Below are positions 10,254-21,828 of a DNA stretch of 36,385 bases, one piece after another. Position numbers and translations under genes: made by a program. Below the pieces are notes generated by a model, which saw nothing but the letters and a program-made list of their open reading frames with translations, did not search any database and was not told the DNA's origin. Source of the stretch: Anaeromyces robustus (taxonomy: Eukaryota > Neocallimastigomycota > Neocallimastigomycetes > Neocallimastigales > Neocallimastigaceae); NCBI GenBank assembly GCA_002104895.1, contig MCFG01000231.1, positions 75,001 through 111,385 of the forward strand, written 5' to 3'. Within the stretch, counting starts at the first letter, position 1. The number at the start of each line of letters is the position of its first letter.

Positions 10254-12386
10254 TTATTGGTTACCATAATAAATATTTCTTATTCTTTCATTTCTAAAAT
10301 ATGGCGTTTTTTTCCTTTTAGTATCTGCTCCATGTTCAACTAAATATTTTATGATATCTTCATATCCATTTCCAATATAACATGGTTCAAATATAGGTGT
10401 TTTACCATCTCTATCTTCCTTATTAATATCTGCTCCTAATTCTACTAAATATTTTACTAAATTTAAATTTTTACTTCTACTTTCACATGCTTTAAATAAT
10501 GGAGTTTCCCCAAATGAATTTACTTTATGAATATCTGCTCCTAATCCTATTAAATATTTTACTAGTGTTTCATTTCCACTATCACATGCACTAAATAATG
10601 GTGTTTCTTTATGCCAATTTTCAACTTTGTTTGGATTTGCTCCATGTTCTACTAAAAGTTTTACGATATTTTCATTTCCATTTAAACATGCTTCAAATAA
10701 TGCTGTTTTACTATTATTATTCTCTTTATTTAAATCTGCTCCTAATTCTATTAAATATTTTACAGCATCTTCATTTCCATTTTTACATGCTTTAAATAAT
10801 GGTGTTTCACCATACTTATTTTTTATATCGAATTTGGCGCCTAATTCTACTAAAGTTTTTATGATGTTTACATTTCCATTGGAACATGCATTAAATAATA
10901 ATGTATCACCATAAATACTTTGTTCATTAATATTCGCTCCCGATTCTATTAAATATTTCATTACATTTTCATGTCCATTGATACATGCTTTCGATAATGG
11001 TGTTTCTCCACTTCTATTTTTTTTTTGAATATCTGCTCCATGTTCCACTAAATATTTTATGATATTTATATTCCCACTAAAACATGCCGTAAATAATGGA
11101 GTTTCATCATCAAAACTTCCTTGATTTACATCTGAACCATTATCTACTAAATATTTTACTATATCTTCATTTCCTTTCCAACAAGCACGATGTAAAACAG
11201 TATGACCATTAAAATTATCACTATATACCTTATTTAGTTTTATATCATGATTATTTTCCATTATATATTTTACTATATTTACATTTCCACTTTCACTTCC
11301 ACAAGCTTTCATAAATGGTGAATCACCATCACTCCAATTTGTTTTATTTGGATCCAATCCTTTTTCAATTAAATATTTTACTATATTTTCATTATATCCA
11401 TTTTCACATGCTCCAAATAATGGTGTTTTATCATTTCTATCTTTTTTAAAAATAGTTGCTCCATTTTCTGCTAAATATTTTACTAAATTTTCATTTTTTC
11501 CACTGGAACATGCACTAAAAAATGGTGTTCTACCGTAGTCATCTTCTCTGTTTATATACATTCCTAATGATAACAAATATTTTACTAAATCTTCATTTCC
11601 ACTTTCACAAGCACTAAATAAAGATGTTTTACCAGAATTATCAATTTTATTTATATCTACTTCATGTTTTATTAAATATTTTACTATAGTTTCATTTCCA
11701 CCTAAACAAGCACTAAATAATGGAGTGGAACCTTCTTTATTTACTTTATTTATGTCGGCTCCATGTTCTATTAAATAGTTTATAATTTTTTCATTTCCAC
11801 CTAAACATGCACTAAATAATGGTGTAAAACCATATTCATTTTCATTATTTATATCCACTCCAAATTCTATTAAATGTTTAAATAAATGTTCATTTCCTTT
11901 GATGCAAGTATTAATTAAATATTTATTATTTGTACCATAATAGTCTTTAAATGTTTTATCTTTTTCTGTTGAAATCTTATATTTTTCCTTTGAAATTATT
12001 TCTTTAATAGCTGATGTTTCCATTGGAGTTTTATTTTTATAATGAAAAAGAAAAGTTCTAATATCTTCAATTTCTAAGAATTTAAATTTTTTAAAAATAA
12101 TATCCAATAATTCTGTATTATTTTCATTTATTAATCTTTTAATTAACAATGTAGAAATATTTAAACAATTGGTACAATTATCAACTATAAATTGTAATCT
12201 TTCAGAAGTGAGATAATTTTTATTGTATAATTCAGATACAACATTATTATTATTTACACCATTATTATTTATTAAATTTTTTATTATATTAACATTCTTA
12301 TTATCAATAGCTTCTACATATGAAAGTATTTGATTTTCATCATTTAAAGTAATGTTTACTTCATTTTCATTTTGAGTAACTGCCAT
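10254..12386 (-). CDS. Ankyrin-repeat protein (about 16 repeats)
   Basis: Single-exon frame of 710 residues starting at ATG 12386, with A-rich sequence before it. The first ~150 residues form an N-terminal region with Asn-rich parts and weak helical repeats. From about residue 160 to the end there are about 16 ankyrin repeats of 33-36 residues, close to the pattern G-TPLF-AC-GNE-IVKYLIE-GADIN, plus a short C-terminal cap (KTPYF). Nearly every repeat keeps a Cys in the first helix (SAC/KAC). There is no signal peptide, membrane segment or fused enzyme or F-box domain, so it is probably a soluble binding protein of unknown partner. The repeats are very alike at DNA level too, which suggests recent expansion or homogenisation. 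Large families of such proteins are a feature I associate with anaerobic gut fungi. The fold is certain; the function is unknown. Confidence 0.95.
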   Translation of the reverse strand: MAVTQNENEVNITLNDENQILSYVEAIDNKNVNIIKNLINNNGVNNNNVVSELYNKNYLTSERLQFIVDNCTNCLNISTLLIKRLINENNTELLDIIFKKFKFLEIEDIRTFLFHYKNKTPMETSAIKEIISKEKYKISTEKDKTFKDYYGTNNKYLINTCIKGNEHLFKHLIEFGVDINNENEYGFTPLFSACLGGNEKIINYLIEHGADINKVNKEGSTPLFSACLGGNETIVKYLIKHEVDINKIDNSGKTSLFSACESGNEDLVKYLLSLGMYINREDDYGRTPFFSACSSGKNENLVKYLAENGATIFKKDRNDKTPLFGACENGYNENIVKYLIEKGLDPNKTNWSDGDSPFMKACGSESGNVNIVKYIMENNHDIKLNKVYSDNFNGHTVLHRACWKGNEDIVKYLVDNGSDVNQGSFDDETPLFTACFSGNINIIKYLVEHGADIQKKNRSGETPLSKACINGHENVMKYLIESGANINEQSIYGDTLLFNACSNGNVNIIKTLVELGAKFDIKNKYGETPLFKACKNGNEDAVKYLIELGADLNKENNNSKTALFEACLNGNENIVKLLVEHGANPNKVENWHKETPLFSACDSGNETLVKYLIGLGADIHKVNSFGETPLFKACESRSKNLNLVKYLVELGADINKEDRDGKTPIFEPCYIGNGYEDIIKYLVEHGADTKRKKTPYFRNERIRNIYYGNQ

Positions 12387-12745
12387 TTTTAAAATATTAT
12401 TTAAAAAATTTATATATATAAATATTACTTGTTTAATAAATTTACACCTTCATATATATATAATATCAGTTTCTTAAAAAACTTTTTTAATTTATATATT
12501 TATTTACACTTGTAAATCTTTAAAATTAATATAAGGTATTAAATGTTGATTAAAAATAATTTAACTGATAATTTGTTAAAATTAATTTTATTGATTTGAG
12601 AATATTATATTAAAATGTTTATACTTTTTGTTTAATATTTATGTTTATTTAGTTATTTGAATAAAATTAAATTTTTGTAATATGTAAATTTTAATATTTA
12701 TTTTATACAACATAATACGACAAAAAATTTTATTTATTTCATATA

Positions 12746-13027
<282 letters not shown>

Positions 13028-13947
13028 AATCCGTATAATATAAATGATACTTGCTCCACAATTATTTTATAATTAAAATTTTTAATACATTTTTATGAAC
13101 CATTCCGTAGAATATAAATAAAACTCCACAATATTTTTTAAATGATACTGTTAGCCTTCTTTAAAATTTTAATAATATATATAAATATATAATTATTAAT
13201 AATAAAATATGAAATTACTAAATTTATACTTTTAAAAGAATATTTTACATTATTATTTAAATATTTTTATTTTTTTTACTTTTTTTATTTAAATTATATA
13301 TACATGGTAGTAGTAAAGATTGTTATTAATACATAAATGAATATCATATATATACTATAAAAAAAAAAAGAACCCACAATAACTATTTATTTTCTATAAT
13401 TATAGTTTTTTTTTTTTTTTTTTTTTTTTATTTTTATGGGATAATATTTTTTTTATATAGTAATAATAAATATATATATAACTGTATCTATTTTTTTTTC
13501 TTTTTCTTTATAAAAGAAATAGAAATATTCTTTTATTTACTATTTATTGGTTTCGTTATTAATTACTGTTTTTATTGACAATGAATTATAAAACATAAAT
13601 GACTTTTTCTTTGAAAAGAAAATATTTATTTATCTTTCATATATTATATATATGTGATAAGAAAAGAAATAATTTTTTTATGAGTAAAATATAATGGCTG
13701 ATTCTTTTTATGTAATTGTTGTTTAATGAATGGTATATATAAGTTATTATTATTATTATTATTATTTTTTTTGAATATATTATTATTAACTATTCAATTT
13801 TAATATTATATATTTTTAATATAATACTTTTTTTCTTTTTATAATTTTCATATCAATTTTTAATACTTTTATAATTATGCAATTATTTAATTTGTTTTAA
13901 TTTTATTTTATTATTTAATTAATGGCTTGTTTTTTAATTTTTTTTTA

Positions 13948-15354
13948 TTAATCACTTGCTTGTTTTTTCTTTTCAACAGGGATATCTTCAGAATTTTCCT
14001 TTTCTTCTTTCTTTTCATTTTCATTTTCTTCTTCTTCTTCTTCTTCTTCATCATCGTCATCGTCATCATCGTCATCATCATCATCGTCTTCGTCTTCTAT
14101 ATCTTCTACAATACCTTCTTCATGTAAAATATCTTCTAATTCACCATTTTTATGCATTTTATATATAATATCGAAACCTCCTAAAAATTCACCTTTAAGG
14201 TAGACTTGTGGAAGAGTTGGCCAATTACTATATTCCTTAACTCCTTCTCTGACCATAGGGTCTCTTGTTACATCGAAGTATTTTATATCTTCAACACCTA
14301 TATATATATTTTATTTTATAATATTTAATGTTTGATATTAGAAAATAAAAAAAAAAGCATTTTATATAATAATTGGTAATTTTTTAATAAATATTAAATT
14401 TTTTATATTAATTACCTTGAAGTTTAAGCATTTGTACTAAAGCAAAACTGAAACCACACTTTATATTATATAATATAATAAATCATATTAATAATTTTTT
14501 TTTATATTATCGTTATTAATTTTATTTTATTTTTAATTTAATTTAAATTAATTTAAAATTTATTAAATTAATTTTTATAAAATATTTAATATTACTTCTG
14601 GTTCTTCTGGTGTACCCTTTATAAATACAAATAAATCAGCGCTTTTAATAGCCTTTATTAATATATATTTATTATAATTAAATGTTAATGAATTATTTTT
14701 TTTTCTTTTCATTTTTTAATAAAATTTAATAATATTTTACTTTTTCTATTTTATCCTTTGTATATTTTGTTAATGGTCTAGTAAAAATCTTTGATTTTTT
14801 TGTAAAATTTATAGTGTTAGTAGTTTTATTGAATGGTGAATTTATTAATGAATTTGTAGATAAATGATAATTATTGCATTGTTTATTTAATTTAGTAAAT
14901 TTTGGATATATTTTTGAAGTTGAACATAATGTTCTATTTATATATGAATTTGTTATATTCTATGAATAATAAATAAAAACATTTTTCAAAAAGAAATAAT
15001 AATAATAAATTAGAATAAATTTTCATTATTATAATTAATATATATATATAAAAAAGGAATATATAAAAAATTGACAATTATAGATAAAATATTTTTTTAT
15101 GTAGTCATAAATAAAAAGAACATTTAAAAAATTATAATTAAATATTTGTAATTAATATTTAACATATACAATATTATATTAAATAATATTATAGGAGATA
15201 ACAAATAAATAATATGGGAAAGTAAATTTATATATAAATTATAATGTTCAATTATATAATTTTAAAAATTTTAATTGACTATAGAAATAAGTATATTAAA
15301 CTTTTTTATTACTTTTAAAGAACTTAAATTAATATTTGAAGTTATCGAATACAT
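13948..15354 (-). CDS. Monothiol CGFS glutaredoxin, Grx5 type
   Basis: Five exons: 15354-15313, 14959-14741, 14652-14596, 14458-14416 and 14297-13948. The phases agree (0,0,0,1), giving about 236 residues. The glutaredoxin domain (about 80-180) has Lys99 in IKGTP, the active-site CGFS (107-110), WPTLPQ (146-151) and GGFD (160-163), all glutathione or Fe-S binding positions of monothiol glutaredoxins, which transfer [2Fe-2S] clusters. The first ~75 residues are rich in Ser/Thr/Asn/Lys/Arg with few acidic residues, like an import leader for a mitochondrion-type organelle. After the domain comes an unusual acidic tail (185-212: a run of Asp then Glu), then a Lys/Glu-rich end. Exons 2-5 are well supported. 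Exon 1 (14 codons) rests on an ATG followed by a GTAATA donor and lies in a dispersed repeat, so the true start could differ. Confidence 0.9.
14011..14097 (-). repeat. Asp/Glu codon run in the glutaredoxin tail
   Basis: A stretch of GAT/GAC then GAA codons encoding about 13 Asp followed by 8 Glu, plus flanking acidic residues. GAT and GAC are mixed, so this tract is older or more constrained than the pure GAT runs in the GTPase gene. Confidence 0.85.
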
Positions 15355-15430
15355 TTTCTATTATTTTAGTATGTTTAAAGATATATTTAATATCTTTTTT
15401 TTTTCTCTTAACTTTTTTTTATAACTATTA
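15325..15430. repeat. Dispersed ~110-bp repeat, copy 2
   Basis: Counterpart of the segment at 9990-10105 in the same orientation, with the same ordered blocks. It overlaps the proposed first coding exon of the glutaredoxin gene (15313-15354) and extends into its upstream flank. Confidence 0.6.
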
Positions 15431-15702
15431 ATATTTTTTTGATGAAATTTTAAATCTATTATATAATTATATTCATAATGAATTTCTTTTAAAATTGATT
15501 GGGTAATATACAATAATAATAATTATGGTTAATATATTTTATTAACTTAATAATAAATAAATAAATAACTAACTAATTAAATAAATAATCATATAAATAG
15601 TAAATAGTTAACTAACTAAATAAATAATTATATAATAATAAATATAAAGTAAATAAGTAGAAAGTAAATAAATAAAAAATAAATAAATAAATAAATATTA
15701 AA

Positions 15703-15811
15703 TATATAAATGAATATTTAAATAAACAATAAATAAATGAATGTTTAAATAAATAATAAATAAATGAATGTTTAAATAAATAATAAATCTAATGAAAATT
15801 TAAGTAAATAA
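15703..15811. repeat. ~27-bp tandem repeats
   Basis: Four units of about 27 bp with core AAATGAATGTTTAAATAAA, at about 15703, 15731, 15758 and 15785. The middle two are identical; the outer two are diverged. Confidence 0.8.
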
Positions 15812-16439
15812 ATAAATAAATATTAATGATTCATTATTATATACATGTACAATATTAAATTATGTACAATATATAATGTAATATTGAAAATCATAAAGTA
15901 TAAATGATATTATATCATATATTATTTAATAATAAAATAAATATATTATAATTAAATAATAATATAAAGTATTTTAATATAGGATAAATATTATAATAAT
16001 TAATGCTATTATTTTATATATAGTCATTTTAAATCAATTTATAATATTAATTATATGATTATATGTATAATATATTTTATGTATACTTAATTATATTGAA
16101 TTCTTTGAATCTACTTTAATTTTATTGGATAAAACACTGTTGCTATAAAAAGATTTTTTCAACAAATCATAATTAATTATATATATTACATATATATTAT
16201 ATTCTAATATATGTGGCTTGATATATATTAACTATTATATAAATTAATATATAAAAAAGTAACTTTTACATGAAAAGATTTTAATTGTTGTTATATATAA
16301 TATTGCATTATATTAATATATTATTTATTTAGTGCTTTTTTTTCTACCACTTTTTATAATTATTATTTTTATTATTGTTATTATTATAAGTTATTATTGT
16401 TATTAAATATTTATTATAAAAATTTAATAAAAATTAATA

Positions 16440-16545
16440 AATTAATAAATATATAAATAAATAAATATATATATATATAAATAAATAAATAAATATATAT
16501 ATATAATAAATAAATAAATATATATATATAATAAATAAATAAACT
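16440..16545. repeat. Compound AAAT/AT repeat
   Basis: A block of several AAAT units followed by (AT)n is repeated about three times in tandem, with a period near 30-35 bp. Confidence 0.8.
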
Positions 16546-16979
16546 AAATAATAGGAATAATAATAGGAATAATAATATAACTATATAGTAATAATTAACT
16601 TTTTAATAATTTTAATTATTATTATTATTATAATAATTATTATTAAACCATAATAACTAATCATAATTTATAAATTATTATTTATTATTATTAAATCATA
16701 GTGAGTGTACTTTACTACATTCAAATAAATTGTACTCTTATATATTATATAATATATTATTTAATTTATATTAAATAATAAACTGAAATCAACAAAAAAA
16801 AAAAAAAAAAAAAAAAAAATAAAAATAAAAATATCTTTTTAACAAAAAATTATTATTTTTAAATTTAATATTTAAAAAAACACAATTATTTAATATTTAT
16901 TTTTTTTATTTAATTAAATAAATAGATGTAAGTTGCATTATAAGTAACATTCTAAATTGATAATAGTTATCAACTTTTT

Positions 16980-17018
16980 TGTAATCCTTTGATTACAATC
17001 ATTTAAACGCGCCAAATG
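16980..17018. promoter_or_regulatory. Motif cluster upstream of eIF4B (inverted repeat + E2F-like site)
   Basis: TGTAATC (16980-16986) and GATTACA (16991-16997) form a perfect 7-bp inverted repeat with a CTTT spacer. Right after it, CATTTAAACGCGCCAAATG (17000-17018) has CATTT/AAATG ends and reads TTTGGCGCG on the minus strand, the classical E2F-type consensus. GC bases are rare in this region, which makes the cluster stand out. It lies about 600 bp upstream of the eIF4B ATG and about 1.65 kb upstream of the glutaredoxin ATG. The regulatory role is inference. Confidence 0.35.
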
Positions 17019-17184
17019 AAAATATAAATAATTTAAGATTTTAAATTTTTAAAATATTTGAGATGATTGATTTAAAACAAATCATAATAATCATAATAAT
17101 GATATTAATAAAATAATGATAATAATAATAAAATAACAATAATAATGATAATAAATAAAAATAAACATAAGCATCATAAATACA

Positions 17185-17219
<35 letters not shown>

Positions 17220-17607
17220 TATTAATAATAATAATAATAATTATATTAATAATAATAATAGTAATAATAAAAATAATATTATTAATAAAAATAAAAATAA
17301 AAATAAAAATAAAAACAATATTTAAATTTTATTAATATAGATTTTATGAAATAATTTATATAGAAATAACAACAAGAATTAAATCAATATAAAAAATTTA
17401 TTCAATAATAGAAATTTTATTTTTATGTTTATACTTTTAATATAAATTAATAACAATATAATTTACTAATTTAAAATATATTACAATTTTTTTTTTTACA
17501 ATATTGTTTCCATAATATGAAATATTTATTTAAAAAAATAAATTTATATATTATTTTTTAATTATTTATAAAATTATTATATATTTTTTAAAAATAAGAA
17601 ATTCAAC

Positions 17608-20600
17608 ATGTCTGATGGTAAATATAAAAAAAAATATATTATAAATTATAAATAAAAATTTTAATAATAAATAAAAAATTTAATATTTATTGTTATATGT
17701 AATTAAAAATAATTATTTTTAATAGGTAAGAAGAAGTCTAAGAAGGGAGTTACTATGAATTTGACTGATTTCCTTTCTGTTGGAAACAGTATATATCATT
17801 TTTATATATATTTAATATAAATAGCTAAATATAAAAATAATAACAATAAATCTTAAAAAAAAAATAAATAATAAATATATTAAAAATATTAAAAATAATA
17901 ATATATAATACTTTCAAAAAAAAAAAAGGTGTTGGTAATTGGGGTGATGATATTGAACTTCCAACTGGACGTATGTATTTATAATTATAAAATAAAAAAA
18001 ATAGAAAAAAAAATTATTTATTTAATATTAATAACTAATAACTAAATAAATATTAAATATTAGCACAAACTGATTCAAGATCATATGGTGATAACGTTTT
18101 TGGAAGTAGCAGCCGTTATGATAATAATGATAGATATGAAAAGTATGACAAATATAACAACAATAATAGCAATAATGATTATTATGGTGGATACGAACGT
18201 AATAATGAACGTAACGACCGTAATGACCGTAATGACCGTAACAATGATCGTTATGGTAACAATAACCGTTATGGAAATAATGATCGTTACCAAAACAGAA
18301 ATAACGATAGATACAATGGTGGTGGTAGACAAGGAGGATATCAAAGTAAATAATATTTTTTTATTTTTTTTTTTATATTTTTATTTTTTAATAAGTTTGA
18401 ATTATTGATAATTAATATTTATTATTGTTAAATCAACAATGTGAAATAAAAAATAAACAATATATAAAAAATGAAAAACAAAAAATAAAATAAACAAACA
18501 TAATACAAATAAAACAAACAAAATACAAATATCAAACAAACAAACATCAAAATAAAAAATAACAAAATATACAAAAAAAAATGGGAATTTTTTTAAATCA
18601 ACATGATTCAATTAACAAAGACCGTGATATGTATGGACAAGGTAATTTATTGGAATGTTCATAATTTTTTTAAGAAAGAAAAAAAAACTAAAACAATAAC
18701 AATATTGGATAAAATTTTAATATTAACACTAAAAATAACAATAATAAATAATGATAACTTAAAGATATTTAAGATATTTTAATTAAAGTATAATTATTAA
18801 TTTTTTTTATTAAAATATTAATTAAAAAGACCAAAGAAGACATTATCAAAATGATAGATATGGTGGTGGTAATAACCGTTATGATAATCGTGAAAGATTT
18901 GACCGTTATGACAACCGTGAACGTGAACAAAGACAAAGACCAACTCGTCCAATTCCAGACAGCCCACCATACACTGCCTACTTTGGTAACCTTCCAGAAG
19001 ATACCACTGAAGACAGTTTACGTTCCATTATTGCTCCATTAAAGGTAAAATTATAATATTATCTATTAAATAGATAATTAAATTATATAATTCAATTTAA
19101 TTGATTGTAATGTTTTATTAATATTAATTGGAAAAAAAATAATATATTATTATAATTAAATAAATCACACATACATACAATAAAAATATAGGTTAAGAGC
19201 ATTAGACTTATTACCCATGAAGATGGTAGATTAAAGGGATTTGGTTATGTTGAATTTGAAGACCGTGCTGACTTAGAAAGCGCAATTAGAGAACCAGAAG
19301 TTGTAAGTTTTAAATATATATTTCAAATAATGATGATTTCAACATAATAATATAATAAATTATTAATTATTATCTTAATAATTTTTTTATTAAATTCATT
19401 GTTATAATATTTTAATATAATAGATGTACAGAGGTCGTCAATTAAGAATTGATGTTGCTGATCGTAAGTATTAATATAATAATAATAATATTTAAAAAGG
19501 AAAATTAAAATAATAGAATGATAAAGAAAAAGTGACAATATTAAAACAGGGTAATACTAATCTAATATAATACAAAATTAAAATTTTTATAATTTTTTAT
19601 TATTAATGATATTATTAGAAAAAGAAAAACCAGAAAAGCCATCTGATAATTCTAATTGGAGAGCTCGTCCAGATAGCAAGAACACTTTCAGTGTTTTCGG
19701 TAACCGTAACAACAATAACAATAACAATCAATACAGACAAGACAGACAAGAAACTAATTGGAGAGTTCGTAATAATGGTATGTTTATATTTACACTTTTA
19801 TCGTTTTATTTTTTTTTATATAATTGACCTTTAGATTTTTAAAATTTAAAATAATTAATTTTTTATTTGTTTATTTATTTATTTATTTAAATTTTTTATT
19901 AAATTAACAAAATTATTTATAGATAATCAATCTCAAGCTAGAAAACCATTTGGTAATCACAGAACTGATGAACCACTTGCTTCTCCAACTCCAGCTCCAG
20001 CTCCAGTTACTCCAGTAAAAAAGAAGATTAATCCATTTGGTGAAGCTAAGCCAGTTGATACTGCTGAAGTTGAACGTAAGGTTGAAGAAAAGATGATCAA
20101 GGCTGATGAAGAAATTTTAAAGAAAGATAAGGAAAATGAAGAAAAGAAAGAAGGTGAAGCTGGTGAAGAACCAAAGGTTGTTAAGGAAAGTCCAGCTCCA
20201 GCTCCAGCTCCAGCTCCAAAAGAACGTCCAATGAGTCAACAAAATCCACGTTCAAGTTATTATAATAATCGTAACAATAGACAACCAGCTGAAGAAAACT
20301 CTTGGAGAAGAAGTACTAACTCTGCTCCAGCTTTCAAGTCTACTGGTGTCTTCCAAAGAAACAACAATAGAAATAATAATCAAAGAAGATTCCAACAACC
20401 ACGCAATAACTTCAATCAAATGAGAAAAGAAGAAGACAATCGTAACGACGTTGAAATAAAAAACTCATTCCAAGTTCTTCAAGATGTAAGTAGTTTTAAT
20501 TTTTTTTTTTAAAAAAATAGAAAAATATTTTATTTGAAAATTATTATTTTAAAAACATTATATAAAATATATTTTTTAAAAAATAAAAAATAAAAATATA

Positions 20601-20650
20601 ATATTAACTTTTTTTTTTTTTTATTTTTATTTTTATAAATAAAGGAATAA
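17608..20650 (+). CDS. Translation initiation factor eIF4B
   Basis: Eleven exons: 17608-17617, 17726-17788, 17929-17970, 18064-18345, 18621-18641, 18830-19044, 19192-19302, 19424-19463, 19619-19777, 19923-20485 and 20645-20650; the total of 1512 nt closes as 503 residues. eIF4B is a cytoplasmic RNA-binding cofactor that stimulates the eIF4A helicase during 43S recruitment. The N-terminus has the eIF4B motif (NLTDFL..NWGDDIELPTG, 15-38), then an Arg/Asp/Tyr/Asn/Gly-rich DRYG-like region (about 41-170), an RRM with RNP2 AYFGNL (189-194) and RNP1 KGFGYVEF (226-233) ending in LRIDVAD, then NWR-containing segments, a Pro/Ala stretch, a Lys/Glu-rich part and a C-terminal SFQVLQDE. Codon use is far less A/T-biased than in neighbouring genes, consistent with high expression. 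The least certain parts are the 21-nt exon 5 and the two-codon last exon. Confidence 0.93.
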
Positions 20651-21661
20651 ATAATTTATTTAGATTTAATATAGAGATAATAATAATAATAATTAAGCAT
20701 ATTAATTTTTATTTATATATTTATAACATATATAAGCAAATAATTATCTATAAAAAAATACAAAAAAAATTCTATATACATATTATTTTATTTTTAAAAT
20801 TTTTTTAATATTTTATCATAAATAAAAAAAAAATATATATAAAAAATTTAAAGAAATACTCATCAGAATTAAAGAATTGAAAAAAAAAAAAAGAAAAAAT
20901 AAGTTAAAAAGTTAAAAGTTTAAAAGTTAAAAGTAAATTATTTAATATTTATTAAAAAAAAAAGTAATAATTTAATCCATTTTTAAAGAAAAATAGAGAT
21001 TAATACTTTAGAATTACTAATTATTATTATAGTTTTTTTAATTTTCTTTTTTTGATTTTCAATTTTTCTTTCTTTTTTTTTTTTTTTATTTTCCTAATCG
21101 AATCATTGGATATATTCATTATTCATCAATATATTTATTGAAAATTTTTTAAAAAAAAAAAAGAAAAAGAAAAAAGAAAAAGAAAAAAAAAATAATAATC
21201 AAAATAATAATAATAATCAGTAATTATAAAGTAAACATAAATTATTTAAAAAGAGAATAACAGTAATTAATAACAATTAATAATAATTAATAATTAATTA
21301 ATAATAATTAATAATAATTAATAATAATAATAATGAATTTTTTTTTATTTTTATAGTAAAGATAAGTTTTAGATTTTAATAAATGCTAAAATTCTTAGTT
21401 TTATTATGAAAGAAAAAAAAAAAACAACAACTTTTTTTTATAATTTATAATTATAAATATTAATATTAATAGAGTGAAACAAAACAAAACAAAACAAAAA
21501 AACAAAAAAAACAAAAAAAAAAAAAAACAAAATAAAATAATTTTTTTATTATTTAGAAAACATCAGAAAGATTTTTAAAAATATTTTCTAAAAAATAAAA
21601 AATTGCAATTGAACAAAAAAAAAAAAGAAGCAAATATAAACTAAGCGAAAACATTTCAAAT

Positions 21662-21663
<2 letters not shown>

Positions 21664-21717
<54 letters not shown>
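21664..21717. repeat. Poly-A tract of 54 bases
   Basis: Uninterrupted run of A. A second run of about 34 A follows at 21793-21826. No retroelement body or target-site duplication is visible next to either. Confidence 0.9.
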
Positions 21718-21724
<7 letters not shown>

Positions 21725-21791
21725 TTAATAATTATTTTTTTTATACAGTTTATTAAAAAAAATATTAATAAAAAAAATAATATATATATAT

Positions 21792-21828
<37 letters not shown>

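Larger units (their letters stand above)
15355..17607. other. Divergent intergenic region between glutaredoxin and eIF4B genes
   Basis: 2.25 kb without a supportable gene, lying between the 5' ends of two divergently transcribed genes, so it should hold both promoters. It contains ~27-bp tandem repeats (15703-15811), compound AAAT/AT repeats (16440-16545), a poly-A tract (~16794-16819), and a small GC-containing motif cluster at 16980-17018. Confidence 0.65.

Noticed and set aside
10598-10914. Two plus-strand open frames inside the ankyrin gene
   Set aside because: Antisense shadows of ankyrin repeats; the minus strand reads 16 clear repeats.
13927-14168. Plus-strand His/Leu-rich and Phe-rich frames
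   Set aside because: Antisense of the Asp/Glu tail of the glutaredoxin gene.
18081-18408. Open frames on both strands (Ile/Val/Thr-rich and Met/Ile-rich)
   Set aside because: Shadows of the eIF4B DRYG-like exon, whose reading frame splices correctly on both sides.
21664-21826. Poly-A tails of inserted retroelements
   Set aside because: No element body, ORF or target-site duplication precedes the A runs; similar runs occur throughout the window.
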